Source: Bacillus alveayuensis
Lineage (GTDB): Bacteria; Bacillota; Bacilli; Bacillales; Aeribacillaceae
Reading direction: 5' to 3'
DNA: 64,000 nucleotides
Assembly: GCA_030812955.1 (NCBI GenBank)
Contig: JAUSTR010000001.1
Coordinates: forward strand, 806,001 to 870,000
Numbering within the stretch: the stretch's first letter is position 1; the number at the start of each line of letters is the position of its first letter. Shown piece after piece: positions 1 through 9,470 of the stretch. Below the pieces are notes generated by a model, which was not told the DNA's origin, made no database searches, and was given only the letters and a program-made list of their open reading frames with translations. A program made the position numbers and the translations under genes.

Positions 1-1
1 A

Positions 2-553
2 CCTGATGAAGACTTGTTTATTAAAGTTTCATTTCACCTTACAGTCGGTGATTTAATTGATTCACAAATTATGCAACTATTGCCGATTCCATTTGCAAGA
101 GAGCTTCTTAATCAATTAATGGATAAAACGAATGATCATGAGGCTAATATACCGGAAACTGAAAATCGCACTCACCATCAACGAGAAGAAGAAAAAGAAC
201 AGCCAGTTCCATCTAAACAACAAGAACAAGTAAAATGGAACGTGAACCATGTCGAATTTCCTTCATTTCAATCTGTACCAAAGCATACTGAAACGAATAA
301 TTTAGATATGTTATTAGATATCCCACTGACTGTAACGGTCGAACTTGGACGGACAAAACGTTCGATTCAACAAATCTTGGAATTATCATCTGGCTCTATT
401 ATCGAGCTTGATAAACTAGCAGGTGAACCTGTCGACATATTAATTAATAATAAAAAAGTGGCTAAAGGGGAAGTGGTTGTCATTGATGAAAATTTCGGGG
501 TACGCGTCACAGATATTTTAAGCCAATCTGAAAGACTCAATAAATTAAATTAG
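2..553 (+). CDS. fliY: Flagellar switch / CheY-P phosphatase FliY, C-terminal part (5' cut by window start)
   Basis: The reading frame is open from base 2, so this is the last 183 residues of a longer protein whose start lies outside the window. The first part ends the CheC-like phosphatase region. A charged linker (about residues 45-85) leads to a C-terminal SpoA (FliN-type) domain, about residues 100-175, with the typical run [16 protein letters not shown]. FliY belongs to the flagellar C-ring: the SpoA part builds the switch and the CheC part dephosphorylates CheY-P in Bacillus. cheY follows 23 bases downstream, as in the B. subtilis fla/che operon. Identity is firm from domain and context; the missing N-terminus cannot be judged. 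Confidence 0.93.
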   Translation, partial: PDEDLFIKVSFHLTVGDLIDSQIMQLLPIPFARELLNQLMDKTNDHEANIPETENRTHHQREEEKEQPVPSKQQEQVKWNVNHVEFPSFQSVPKHTETNNLDMLLDIPLTVTVELGRTKRSIQQILELSSGSIIELDKLAGEPVDILINNKKVAKGEVVVIDENFGVRVTDILSQSERLNKLN

Positions 554-576
554 TAGATAAATAGGAGTGATAGGGA

Positions 577-939
577 ATGGGGAAAAAAATTTTAGTTGTG
601 GATGATGCAGCTTTTATGCGCATGATGATCAAAGATATATTAACAAAAAATGGATACGAGGTAGTTGCAGAGGCGCAAGACGGTGTTCAAGCTATCGAAA
701 AATATAAAGAATTACAGCCGGACCTCGTTACAATGGATATTACAATGCCTGAAATGGATGGAATCACCGCTCTTAAAGAAATCCGTAAATTAAACCCAAA
801 TGCTAAAGTCATTATGTGTTCGGCAATGGGCCAGCAAGCGATGGTGATTGATGCCATTCAAGCTGGTGCAAAAGATTTTATCGTGAAACCATTCCAAGCG
901 GATCGGGTTATAGAAGCGATTAAAAAAACGCTAGATTAA
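577..939 (+). CDS. cheY: Chemotaxis response regulator CheY
   Basis: A 120-residue single receiver domain with no output domain. The acidic pocket D9-D10, phosphoacceptor D54 (in TMDITMPEMDG) and the conserved lysine K104 (in IVKPF) are all present. In Bacillus CheY-P binds the flagellar switch and favours counter-clockwise rotation (smooth swimming). It is phosphorylated by CheA and dephosphorylated by FliY and CheC, both in this window. The start ATG follows an aataggagtg ribosome binding site. It sits between fliY and fliO in the fla/che operon. Confidence 0.97.
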   Translation: MGKKILVVDDAAFMRMMIKDILTKNGYEVVAEAQDGVQAIEKYKELQPDLVTMDITMPEMDGITALKEIRKLNPNAKVIMCSAMGQQAMVIDAIQAGAKDFIVKPFQADRVIEAIKKTLD

Positions 940-955
940 AAGGGGTTTTTGACGA

Positions 956-1597
956 TTGAAACGAGTTTTCATAGTTATGATTCTAGGAATTTATTTTTCG
1001 GTTATTTTCTTCACGGCTCCTGCTTCGATTGTTGAAGCGGGAGAGGAAAATAAAACAGTTGAAGAATATTATCAAGATCAAACCAATCACGAAGGGAAAT
1101 CGACGAGTAATGAGCTGGAAAATAATATAAGTGATATTAAGACACCAGCTAGCGTCACCATCATAGATTTTATCAAAATGCTTTTTGCATTTATGTTTGT
1201 TCTATTGATTATTTATATTCTCGTAAAGGTTGTGAAAAGCCAGAGGCATCATTATATTGGAACGAAATATTTACAAAACATAGGGGGAACGAGCTTAGGA
1301 CAAAACCGGTCTATCCAGCTTGTCAAAGTGGGTGAACGGATACTCTTGCTTGGAGTAAGTGATACGATACAGCTGTTAAAAGAAATCGACGACGAAGCTG
1401 AAATAGAAAAGATCTTACAGGAGCATGAAGCGAAAGTCGGCAAATATTATCAAAAACCTATTCAAACATTTTGGAAGTGGAATGAGAGCAAACACAAAAA
1501 CAACACGTTGTTTAAGGATGAATTACAAGCGATTTTAAAAGAAAGAAGCGGACAAATGAAGCTGTTTTTGAAGAAGGGAAATAAGCACAATGAATGA
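956..1597 (+). CDS. fliO: Flagellar biosynthesis protein FliO (FliZ of Bacillus)
   Basis: A 213-residue protein starting at TTG after an aaaggggt ribosome binding site. It has a hydrophobic N-terminal signal-like segment (residues 4-26), an acidic linker, a second membrane segment (about 66-90) and a basic cytoplasmic domain with the FliO-type stretch TKYLQNIGGTSLGQNRSIQL. FliO assists assembly of the FliP ring in the flagellar export gate. Bacillus genes of this type were first named fliZ. It overlaps fliP by 8 bases, which suggests translational coupling. Assignment rests on position plus the short FliO motif, since the family is poorly conserved. Confidence 0.9.
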   Translation: MKRVFIVMILGIYFSVIFFTAPASIVEAGEENKTVEEYYQDQTNHEGKSTSNELENNISDIKTPASVTIIDFIKMLFAFMFVLLIIYILVKVVKSQRHHYIGTKYLQNIGGTSLGQNRSIQLVKVGERILLLGVSDTIQLLKEIDDEAEIEKILQEHEAKVGKYYQKPIQTFWKWNESKHKNNTLFKDELQAILKERSGQMKLFLKKGNKHNE

Positions 1598-2252
1598 GTT
1601 TTTTCAACTTTTTAACGAAAGCGATCCACAAAACGTTTCAACAGCGATTCAGCTATTATTGCTGCTGACAGTTCTTTCATTGGCGCCAAGCATTTTAATA
1701 TTGTTCACATGCTTTACCCGGATAATGATCGTCTTGTCTTTTGTCCGTACATCACTAGCTACACAGCATATGCCGCCAAATCAAGTATTAATTGGATTAG
1801 CACTCTTTTTAACTTTTTTTATCATGGGGCCAACATTTAAAGAAGTACATGATGAAGCTTTAGTTCCATTATTTAATAATGACATTAACATCGAAGAAGC
1901 GTATGAAAGAGCGGAACAGCCTTTTCGCGAGTTTATGAGCAAACATACACGGCAAAAAGATTTAGCTCTTTTTTTAGATTATGCGAATATTAAACCAACA
2001 TCTGTTGAAGAAATACCGATGACAGCACTTGTACCTGCTTTTGCGATTAGTGAAATAAAAACAGCTTTTCAAATAGGATTTATGATTTTTATACCTTTTT
2101 TAATTATTGACATGGTTGTTGCAAGTATTTTGATGTCCATGGGGATGATGATGCTTCCACCCGTTATGATTTCACTGCCATTTAAAATTTTGTTGTTCGT
2201 TTTAGTCGATGGCTGGTACTTAGTTGTCAAATCATTGCTGCAAAGCTTTTAA
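1590..2252 (+). CDS. fliP: Flagellar export gate protein FliP
   Basis: A 220-residue integral membrane protein of the FliP/SctR family. The signatures FTRIMIVLSFVRTSL, MPPNQVLIGLALFLTFF and FMIFIPFLIIDMVVASILM are characteristic. Hydrophobic segments lie at about residues 17-42, 58-78, 162-188 and 193-214. FliP forms the pentameric core of the type III export gate with FliQ and FliR, encoded immediately downstream. The start overlaps the end of fliO; length is usual for Gram-positive FliP, which lacks the long cleaved leader of the enterobacterial protein. Confidence 0.97.
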   Translation: MNEFFQLFNESDPQNVSTAIQLLLLLTVLSLAPSILILFTCFTRIMIVLSFVRTSLATQHMPPNQVLIGLALFLTFFIMGPTFKEVHDEALVPLFNNDINIEEAYERAEQPFREFMSKHTRQKDLALFLDYANIKPTSVEEIPMTALVPAFAISEIKTAFQIGFMIFIPFLIIDMVVASILMSMGMMMLPPVMISLPFKILLFVLVDGWYLVVKSLLQSF

Positions 2253-2269
2253 AGAAGGTGAACATAAAG

Positions 2270-2539
2270 ATGAGTTCAGAAATGGTTATATCTATAGCAG
2301 AAAAAGCAGTGTTTACGACTTTAATCATTTGCGGTCCATTGTTATTACTTTCGTTAATCGTCGGATTAGCTGTTAGTATATTTCAAGCGACAACCCAAAT
2401 TCAAGAACAAACACTTGCATTTGTTCCGAAAATCGTAGCCGTTTTCATTGGTCTTATCTTTTTTGGACCGTGGATGTTATCTCATATGCTTTCTTATACA
2501 CATGAATTATTAAGTAACCTTCATCAATTTATTGGATGA
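2270..2539 (+). CDS. fliQ: Flagellar export gate protein FliQ
   Basis: An 89-residue protein with two membrane helices (about residues 13-38 and 51-75) flanking the conserved loop QATTQIQEQTLAFVPKI, typical of FliQ/SctS. I take ATG at 2270 as start. A GTG at 2258 extends the frame by four codons but lies inside the aaggtg ribosome binding site that serves the ATG. FliQ packs around the FliP-FliR core of the export gate. Its stop overlaps the first codons of fliR. Confidence 0.96.
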   Translation: MSSEMVISIAEKAVFTTLIICGPLLLLSLIVGLAVSIFQATTQIQEQTLAFVPKIVAVFIGLIFFGPWMLSHMLSYTHELLSNLHQFIG

Positions 2540-3315
2540 TGATGACATCAATTTTACAGCAATACCCTGCTTTTCTGCTTATTTTCATGAGAATTGTATC
2601 CTTTATGGTCACATTGCCATTGTTTTCGTATCGAACGATACCGAACCGTGTCAAAATAGGGATTTCCTTTTACTTAGCTTTGTTAATAACTGTAACAATC
2701 GAAGTGCCTGCCATTGAGCTTAATTCTTTGTACATTTTGTTAATTTTAAAAGAAGTGACATTAGGCTTGTTCATTGGATTAACAGCTTATATCGTGATAT
2801 CGGGAGTACAAATAGCAGGTAGTTTCATAGATTTTCAGATGGGATTTGCCATAGCAAGTGTCATTGACCCGCAAACAGGTGTGCAAAGTCCAGTAATCGG
2901 CCAACTATTTTATATATTTGCTCTATTTTTCTTATTAAGTACAAATGCCCATCATTTGTTAATCGAAGGAGCTTTAAATAGCTTTGAGTTTATCCCGATA
3001 GAAAAGCAGCATCTATTTCTATTTGAAGGACAAGTCGTCGAATCACTCATTATAGCTTTTAATAAAATGTTTATCATTGCATTTCAAATGGCAATACCGA
3101 TTGTTGGATCCCTTTTTTTAGTAGATGTAGCATTAGGAATTTTGACGAGAACAGTCCCGCAGTTAAATGTATTTGTCGTTGGATTTCCACTAAAAATAGC
3201 GGTCAGCTTTGTCATGATATTGCTCTTATTTAGTGCACTATTTGTTGTGATGAGAGACCTCATTCAATATATGATAGATTTTACAAATTTGATGCTAAGA
3301 CTATTAGGTGAATAA
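2536..3315 (+). CDS. fliR: Flagellar export gate protein FliR
   Basis: About 259 residues with several hydrophobic segments, of the FliR/SctT family; conserved stretches include GVQIAGSFIDFQMGFAIASVIDP (residues about 92-114) and the C-terminal GFPLKIAVSF. FliR is the single-copy subunit closing the export gate core. Three ATG codons in a row (2536, 2539, 2542) overlap the fliQ stop, so the exact start is uncertain by two codons and translation is probably coupled to fliQ. Confidence 0.96.
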   Translation: MMMTSILQQYPAFLLIFMRIVSFMVTLPLFSYRTIPNRVKIGISFYLALLITVTIEVPAIELNSLYILLILKEVTLGLFIGLTAYIVISGVQIAGSFIDFQMGFAIASVIDPQTGVQSPVIGQLFYIFALFFLLSTNAHHLLIEGALNSFEFIPIEKQHLFLFEGQVVESLIIAFNKMFIIAFQMAIPIVGSLFLVDVALGILTRTVPQLNVFVVGFPLKIAVSFVMILLLFSALFVVMRDLIQYMIDFTNLMLRLLGE

Positions 3316-3317
3316 AG

Positions 3318-4400
3318 TTGAAGAGATTAAAGTTAGACTTGCAGTTTTTCGCAGGGGAGAAAACGGAAAAGGCCACGCCAAGAAAAAGACAGGAAGTTCG
3401 TCAAAAGGGACAAGTTGCCAAAAGTGCAGATGTCGTGACAGCTGCTACTTTATTTCTCATGTTTTTATCCTTTCTATTTTTCGGCCATTCGACTTTGTCT
3501 GAAATGTTGACTCTTTTACATATAACATACGAAAACTATTTATTAATGGAATTATCCGAAGATAATATTCATGTTTTATTTGAATCGTTAACGTTAAAAG
3601 GTTTTTGGATCATCACTCCTTTCATGATTGTGGCGATTATCTCGTCTCTAATTGGAAATATGATTCAAGTCGGGTTTATATTTTCAACTGAACCATTGAA
3701 AATGAAATTAAATAAAATAAATCCGATTCACGGATTCCAACGTATTTTCTCTCTTCGGGCTATTGTCGAACTTTTAAAATCGATGGTCAAAATTTCATTT
3801 ATCGGTGCTGTGACATTTTTCGTCTTATGGTTTCGTTTCGATGAGATTTTAACCCTTCCGAACATGTCAGTTGAAGATGCGTTTTTATTTCTTTCAAAAC
3901 TTACTTTACAAATGGGTTTGTTCGCTTCAGGCGCTTTATTACTTCTTTCCATCTTTGATTATCTTTATCAAAAATATGACTTTGAAAAAAATATTCGAAT
4001 GTCAAAACAAGATATAAAAGATGAACAAAAGAAAATGGAGGGAGATCCTTTAATCAAGTCTCGCATTAAACAGCGGCAGCGGGAAATAGCGATGAGAAGG
4101 ATGATGCAAGATGTCCCGAAAGCTGATGTTGTTATTACAAATCCAACTCATTATGCTGTTGCCTTAAAATATGATCCCAAAAAAATGGATGCACCATACG
4201 TTTTGGCAAAAGGGACCGATTTTTTAGCGCAAAAAATAAAGCAAATTGCAAATCAGCATGATGTCGTCACAGTGGAAAATCGCCCTCTTGCCCGATCATT
4301 ATATGATCAAACGGAAATAGGGGAGGCCATTCCTGAACAGTTTTTTAAAGCAGTAGCAGAAATTATCGCTTATGTTTATCGTTTAAAACAAAAAGTGTAA
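3318..4400 (+). CDS. flhB: Flagellar export switch protein FlhB
   Basis: A 360-residue protein starting at TTG two bases after fliR. The N-terminus LDLQFFAGEKTEKATPRKRQ is a hallmark of FlhB. Four membrane segments occupy about residues 37-215, followed by a cytoplasmic domain with the autocleavage motif NPTH at residues 275-278. Cleavage between N and P switches substrate specificity from rod/hook to filament proteins. Encoded between fliR and flhA as expected, and complete with no sign of damage. Confidence 0.97.
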   Translation: MKRLKLDLQFFAGEKTEKATPRKRQEVRQKGQVAKSADVVTAATLFLMFLSFLFFGHSTLSEMLTLLHITYENYLLMELSEDNIHVLFESLTLKGFWIITPFMIVAIISSLIGNMIQVGFIFSTEPLKMKLNKINPIHGFQRIFSLRAIVELLKSMVKISFIGAVTFFVLWFRFDEILTLPNMSVEDAFLFLSKLTLQMGLFASGALLLLSIFDYLYQKYDFEKNIRMSKQDIKDEQKKMEGDPLIKSRIKQRQREIAMRRMMQDVPKADVVITNPTHYAVALKYDPKKMDAPYVLAKGTDFLAQKIKQIANQHDVVTVENRPLARSLYDQTEIGEAIPEQFFKAVAEIIAYVYRLKQKV

Positions 4401-4423
4401 CCATCGTTAGGAGAGATGATCAC

Positions 4424-6460
4424 ATGCAAGCAAGAGATTTATCTGTATTAATTAGTGTTATTTTAATTGTCGCTATGTTAATTATCCCATTTCCATCATG
4501 GATGTTGAGCTTATTGATCATCATCAACATCTCTCTTGCCTTGTTGGTCCTCCTTACTTCTATGAATATGCAAGAACCATTACAGTTTTCCATCTTTCCT
4601 TCTTTACTATTATTGTTAACATTGTTTCGCTTAGGCTTAAACGTATCGACGACTAGGTCCATTTTATCAAGGGGTGAAGCTGGTAAAGTAGTTGAAACAT
4701 TTGGGACGTTTGTTGTAGGTGGAAATGTTTTAGTAGGATTTGTTGTCTTTTTAATTTTGATTATTATTCAATTTATTGTCATAACAAAAGGTTCTGAACG
4801 TGTTTCCGAAGTGGCTGCCCGTTTTACGTTAGATGCGATGCCAGGAAAACAGATGAGTATTGATGCCGATTTAAATGCAGGAATCATTTCTGAAGAGGAA
4901 GCGAAAAAACGACGTGAAAAAGTAGCTCGGGAAGCTGATTTCTATGGAGCAATGGATGGTGCTAGCAAGTTTGTCAAGGGTGATGCGATTGCCGGTATTG
5001 TTATCGTCCTAATCAATATTATTTTCGGTATTATTATCGGCATGATTCAACAAGATTTAAATTTACAAGAAGCGGCATCACGTTATACGTTGTTAACCGT
5101 TGGGGATGGCATTGTCAGTCAAATTCCCGCTTTGTTAATTTCAACGGCTACAGGTATTGTTGTCACAAGGGCGGCATCTGATGGAAATTTAGGCAGTGAT
5201 ATTACGAAACAGCTTTTTGCTTATCCAAAAATGCTTCTAGTTGCTGCTATTACGATATTGCTGCTCGGAATTGTCACACCGATTGGAATTGTGTTAACGC
5301 TGCCGATATCCGTATTATTAGCTCTTTTAGGATATTCGTTTATACAATCGCAAAAAGTGGATGATAAGGAAGAAGATGAGATCAATGAAGAACAAGAAAT
5401 AAACGAGATGAAAAGCCCGGAACAAATTATGAATTTAATTGAACTAGACCCCATTGAATTTGAATTTGGATATGGTCTCATTCCGTTAGCCGATGCGAAT
5501 CAAGGGGGAGATTTACTTGATCGTATTGTCATGATTAGACGACAAATAGCGATTGAGCTGGGTATGGTCATTCCTGTTGTTCGCATTCGCGATAATATTC
5601 AGCTAAAACCGAATGAATACCGTTTGAAAATAAAGGGAAACGAAGTCGGAAGAGGAGAGCTCTTGCTAGATCATTATTTAGCGTTAGGTCCTGGAATTGA
5701 AGAAGATTCCATCGAAGGGGTCGATACGAAAGAACCTTCTTTTGGCCTATCAGCTAAATGGATTAGCGAAGAATTGAAAGATCAAGCAGAGATGTTCGGT
5801 TATACCGTTGTTGATCCCCCTTCGGTAGTATCAACACATATTACGGAATTGCTGAAGAAACATGCTCATGAGTTATTAGGGCGTCATGAAACGAAACAGT
5901 TAGTGGATCATTTAAAGGAGAATTATCCAATTTTAGTCGAAGAAGTAACTCCGAATCCTCTTTCAATTGGCGATATTCAAAAGGTTTTAGCGAAATTGTT
6001 AAAAGAAAAAGTGTCGATCCGAAATTTACCGGTTATTTTTGAAACGTTAGCAGATTACGGAAAACTAACAACGGATACAGATTTATTGACGGAATATGTT
6101 CGCCAAGCATTAGCAAAACAAATTACTAGTCAATATACGAAAGAAAAAGAGCCATTAAAAGTGATAACGCTCTCTGGACAAGTAGAAAAAATCATTGCTG
6201 ATGGCGTACATCAAACGGAGCATGGAAATTATTTATCGCTAGATCCTGGCCAATCCCAAGGAATCGTTGAGTCCATTGCGAAAAATGTTGAACATTTATC
6301 GATGAACGATGTGAATCCCGTTATTCTTTGTTCACCAGCAGTTCGAATGTATGTCCGACAATTGATTGAACGTTATTTACCGGACGTTCCTGTATTATCC
6401 TATAACGAGCTTGAAGCAAACGTAGAAGTTCAAAGCATCGGGGTGGTGAATATTTCATGA
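4424..6460 (+). CDS. flhA: Flagellar export protein FlhA
   Basis: A 678-residue protein of the FHIPEP family. About eight membrane helices fill residues 8-310, with the family stretch RFTLDAMPGKQMSIDADLNAG starting near residue 132. The cytoplasmic domain after residue 330 binds chaperone-substrate complexes and includes NEYRLKIKGNEVGRGELLLD. FlhA forms the nonameric ring of the export gate and couples proton flow to export. The gene has a good ribosome binding site (taggaga) and overlaps flhF by 4 bases. Confidence 0.97.
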   Translation: MQARDLSVLISVILIVAMLIIPFPSWMLSLLIIINISLALLVLLTSMNMQEPLQFSIFPSLLLLLTLFRLGLNVSTTRSILSRGEAGKVVETFGTFVVGGNVLVGFVVFLILIIIQFIVITKGSERVSEVAARFTLDAMPGKQMSIDADLNAGIISEEEAKKRREKVAREADFYGAMDGASKFVKGDAIAGIVIVLINIIFGIIIGMIQQDLNLQEAASRYTLLTVGDGIVSQIPALLISTATGIVVTRAASDGNLGSDITKQLFAYPKMLLVAAITILLLGIVTPIGIVLTLPISVLLALLGYSFIQSQKVDDKEEDEINEEQEINEMKSPEQIMNLIELDPIEFEFGYGLIPLADANQGGDLLDRIVMIRRQIAIELGMVIPVVRIRDNIQLKPNEYRLKIKGNEVGRGELLLDHYLALGPGIEEDSIEGVDTKEPSFGLSAKWISEELKDQAEMFGYTVVDPPSVVSTHITELLKKHAHELLGRHETKQLVDHLKENYPILVEEVTPNPLSIGDIQKVLAKLLKEKVSIRNLPVIFETLADYGKLTTDTDLLTEYVRQALAKQITSQYTKEKEPLKVITLSGQVEKIIADGVHQTEHGNYLSLDPGQSQGIVESIAKNVEHLSMNDVNPVILCSPAVRMYVRQLIERYLPDVPVLSYNELEANVEVQSIGVVNIS

Positions 6461-7536
6461 TAATAAAAAAATACAAGGCACCAACAATGCAAGAAGCCAT
6501 GAAACAAATTCGTGTTGAGCTAGGTCAAGATGCCGTGATTTTAAACTCGAAAATTGTTTATTCGGGAGGTTTTTTTGGCTTATTTAAAAAGAAAAATGTT
6601 GAAGTCATCGCAGGAGTTGATGAAGCCGTACAAAGCAATGCTCAAAAAGAAAGGCAGCCAAGCACATTAAAGGATGAAATGCTACCATTATTTAAAGAAA
6701 TAAAAGAAATGAAGCAATCCATTCAATCTTTGCAAATAGAAGGGGAGAAATTATATCCAAAAGAACTCATGTTGGTTGATCTTCAATTAAAGGAAGCAGG
6801 ATTTCATTCGGCGATCCGAAGCGAATTAATGTCGTCTTTAATGGAAACTTATTTCTTAAGCCGAAAAAATATGACGGAGGAAGAAATCCTAGAGGAATTA
6901 AAAAATGAAATATTTAAGAAGATCAAACATATTCCATTTTTGGGGATTACTTTTCAAAAAAAGTATATTAATGTCGTTGGACCAACTGGTGTTGGAAAAA
7001 CGACTACATTAGCAAAGCTAGCTGCTGAAATAAAATTAAAGCATAAAAAAAGCATTGCTTTTATAACAACCGATACGTACCGAATTGCCGCTATTGAACA
7101 GCTTAAAACATATGCCAATATTTTAAATGCCCCGGTGGAAGTTTGCTACAACATTAACGACTTTGTTAGAGCGAAAACCAAGCTTCATAGTTATGATATT
7201 GTCTTTATTGATACAGCAGGGCGCAATTTTATGGAAAAACAATATATTGATGATTTACAAGATGTGATTGACTTTAATGAAGAATTAGAAACTTATTTAA
7301 TTTTTTCCTTAACAGCTAAATATGAGGATATGAAAAAAATATTTGAGCGTTTTTCTGCCATTCCTATTCATCAATTTATCTTTACAAAATATGATGAAAC
7401 GTCGTCGCACGGGGCAATGTTAAATATGGTTCTTGAGTCTAATATTGGTGTTGGATATTTGACTGATGGCCAAAATGTTCCTGATGATATTCATCAAATC
7501 GATCAAAAATCATTTATCAATTATTTATTGAGGTAG
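6457..7536 (+). CDS. flhF: Flagellar GTPase FlhF (SRP-type)
   Basis: A 359-residue SRP-family GTPase. The N-terminal basic part (MIIKKYKAPTMQEAMKQIR) is typical of FlhF; the NG domain starts near residue 110. Walker A GPTGVGKT lies at residues 175-182, followed by TTDTYRIAAIEQLKTYA, DTAGRN and TKYDET. FlhF influences flagellar number and placement together with FlhG, encoded 8 bases downstream. It overlaps flhA by 4 bases. Confidence 0.96.
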   Translation: MIIKKYKAPTMQEAMKQIRVELGQDAVILNSKIVYSGGFFGLFKKKNVEVIAGVDEAVQSNAQKERQPSTLKDEMLPLFKEIKEMKQSIQSLQIEGEKLYPKELMLVDLQLKEAGFHSAIRSELMSSLMETYFLSRKNMTEEEILEELKNEIFKKIKHIPFLGITFQKKYINVVGPTGVGKTTTLAKLAAEIKLKHKKSIAFITTDTYRIAAIEQLKTYANILNAPVEVCYNINDFVRAKTKLHSYDIVFIDTAGRNFMEKQYIDDLQDVIDFNEELETYLIFSLTAKYEDMKKIFERFSAIPIHQFIFTKYDETSSHGAMLNMVLESNIGVGYLTDGQNVPDDIHQIDQKSFINYLLR

Positions 7537-7544
7537 ATGAGTAT

Positions 7545-8387
7545 ATGGATCAAGCGGAACAGCTAAGAAAAAAAATAAAAAAGCTATACACACCGAAAGC
7601 GAAAACGGTAGCAGTCATAAGCGGAAAAGGCGGAGTCGGTAAATCGAATATTGTTTTAAATTTTTCGATCAATCTCGCAAAACGCAATAAACGTGTATTA
7701 TTGATCGATTCTGATATTGGGATGGCCAATATCGATATATTGCTAGGAGAATCTTCTAGCTATACAATGGTCGATATTTTAGAAAAAAAATGGCCGATTC
7801 AACAAGCATTAAAAAAAGGGCCTTTTGGACTCTGTTATTTATCAGGGGGAACGACACTTTCCAATATTGTTCAATTAAGAGAGGATAGCTTTCAGCATTT
7901 TCTAAAGGAACTGGAAAAAATGGTCGCAACGTTTGATGAAATTTTGTTTGATATGGGAGCTGGTATTTCAAAAGAGAGTATGCGTTTTTTAATGGCGGTC
8001 GATGAAATTATCGTCGTCACAACGCCAGAGCCAACATCTATTATGGATGCTTATGCAGCGATCAAGCTTGTTCATCAATATGATTCCGACAAAACGATAA
8101 AATTAGTGGTTAATCGCTGCCAAAAGCGCACAGATGGACATCAGGCTTGGGAGCGCCTTAAGATGACAACGAAGCAATTTTTAGATTTAGATATCCATTT
8201 ATTAGGATATATTCCTGAAGACAAGCATGTCCAACAATCTGTGATGAATCAAACTCCGATCGTGATGCAATTTCCGACTTCACCAGTTGCAAAAGCGCTG
8301 GAGGCAATGACGAAGGAATATTTAAATGTGCCTAATGATCATAAAGGCTTTATTCAAAGATTAAAAAACTTATTTTCGAAAGGCTGA
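7545..8387 (+). CDS. flhG: Flagellar number regulator FlhG (YlxH), MinD-like ATPase
   Basis: A 280-residue MinD/ParA-type ATPase. The deviant Walker A GKGGVGKS covers residues 27-34, followed by LLIDSDIGMANIDILLG and the switch region DMGAGI. FlhG activates FlhF GTP hydrolysis and controls flagellar patterning; it also contacts C-ring proteins in Bacillus. The N-terminal stretch QAEQLRKKIKKLY resembles the FlhF-activating helix seen in FlhG proteins. Placement between flhF and cheB is canonical. Confidence 0.95.
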   Translation: MDQAEQLRKKIKKLYTPKAKTVAVISGKGGVGKSNIVLNFSINLAKRNKRVLLIDSDIGMANIDILLGESSSYTMVDILEKKWPIQQALKKGPFGLCYLSGGTTLSNIVQLREDSFQHFLKELEKMVATFDEILFDMGAGISKESMRFLMAVDEIIVVTTPEPTSIMDAYAAIKLVHQYDSDKTIKLVVNRCQKRTDGHQAWERLKMTTKQFLDLDIHLLGYIPEDKHVQQSVMNQTPIVMQFPTSPVAKALEAMTKEYLNVPNDHKGFIQRLKNLFSKG

Positions 8388-8394
8388 TCGAGCA

Positions 8395-9447
8395 TTGGAA
8401 ACAATAAAGGTATTAGTTATTGATGATTCAGCTTTTATGAGAAAACTTATTTCTGACTTTTTAAATGAGCATCCTCATATTGAAGTAATTGGAACAGCTA
8501 GAAATGGCGAGGAAGGCTTAGAAAAAATACACGCTTTGAAGCCAAATGTCGTGACACTTGATATCGAAATGCCAGTTTTAAACGGACTAGAAACATTAGA
8601 AAGGATCATGAAGCAATATCCTTTACCGGTCATTATGCTTTCAAGTCAGACAAAAGCGGGAACAGAGATTACCATTCGTTGTTTGCAAAAGGGAGCTTTT
8701 GATTTTATAGAAAAGCCTTCTGGCTCTATTTCATTAGATTTGTATAAAGTAAAAGAACAGTTAATCGAAAAGGTGATGCATGCATATCAAGCTCAACAAA
8801 AAGTGAAATTTCAACATCATAAGATCACTCCCAAAAATCAAATAGAAAATAGTATGGAACGAAAAAGGTCGCCGAATGAAAAAGTGATCGTCGCCATCGG
8901 AACTTCGACTGGGGGACCTAAAGCATTACACCAAGTCATTCCTTTTTTACGAAAACAACCACATGTTGTCTATTTTGTCGTTCAGCATATGCCACCTGGC
9001 TTTACCCACTCTCTTGCCGAACGCTTAAATGCTGTATCAGAACTTTTTGTCAAGGAAGCGGAGCAAGGTGAGAAGGTTCAACATGGTGTTGTTTATATTG
9101 CACCAGGTGGATATAATATGAAAATCGTTCAGAAAGGAAATGAACTTCAAATAGATATTGTTGATACGATGCAAAACGAAATTTATCGCCCTTCTGTGAA
9201 TATACTATTTGAATCATTAAGTAAAATTAAAGGATATTCGAAAATAGCGGTAATTATGACAGGGATGGGAAGTGATGGTACAGCCGGCTTAAAGCTGTTA
9301 AAATCCGATGGAAATGTGACATCAATCGCACAATCAGAAGAAAGTTCCATTATTTTTGGGATGCCGAAAGCAGCGATTGCTGCAAATGTCATTGATTATA
9401 TTGTCGATTTAAAAGATTTGGCTAAGACTATTAAATGTTTGATTTGA
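8395..9447 (+). CDS. cheB: Chemoreceptor methylesterase/deamidase CheB
   Basis: A 350-residue two-domain protein. The receiver domain has D10-D11 and phosphoacceptor D56. A linker (about 125-160) leads to the methylesterase domain with catalytic serine S171 in GTSTGG, the HMPPGFT loop and MTGMGSDG near the C-terminus. CheB removes methyl groups from chemoreceptors and is activated by CheA. I take TTG 8395 as start, because the receiver fold begins immediately (TIKVLVIDDSAFMR). No CheR gene is in the window; in Bacillus it sits elsewhere. Confidence 0.96.
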   Translation: METIKVLVIDDSAFMRKLISDFLNEHPHIEVIGTARNGEEGLEKIHALKPNVVTLDIEMPVLNGLETLERIMKQYPLPVIMLSSQTKAGTEITIRCLQKGAFDFIEKPSGSISLDLYKVKEQLIEKVMHAYQAQQKVKFQHHKITPKNQIENSMERKRSPNEKVIVAIGTSTGGPKALHQVIPFLRKQPHVVYFVVQHMPPGFTHSLAERLNAVSELFVKEAEQGEKVQHGVVYIAPGGYNMKIVQKGNELQIDIVDTMQNEIYRPSVNILFESLSKIKGYSKIAVIMTGMGSDGTAGLKLLKSDGNVTSIAQSEESSIIFGMPKAAIAANVIDYIVDLKDLAKTIKCLI

Positions 9448-9470
9448 TTACTATAAGGAGTGTTTCTTAT

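Noticed and set aside
2532..2717. Plus-strand 61-codon frame overlapping fliQ-fliR
   Set aside because: Different frame over fliR, no ribosome binding site and no family.
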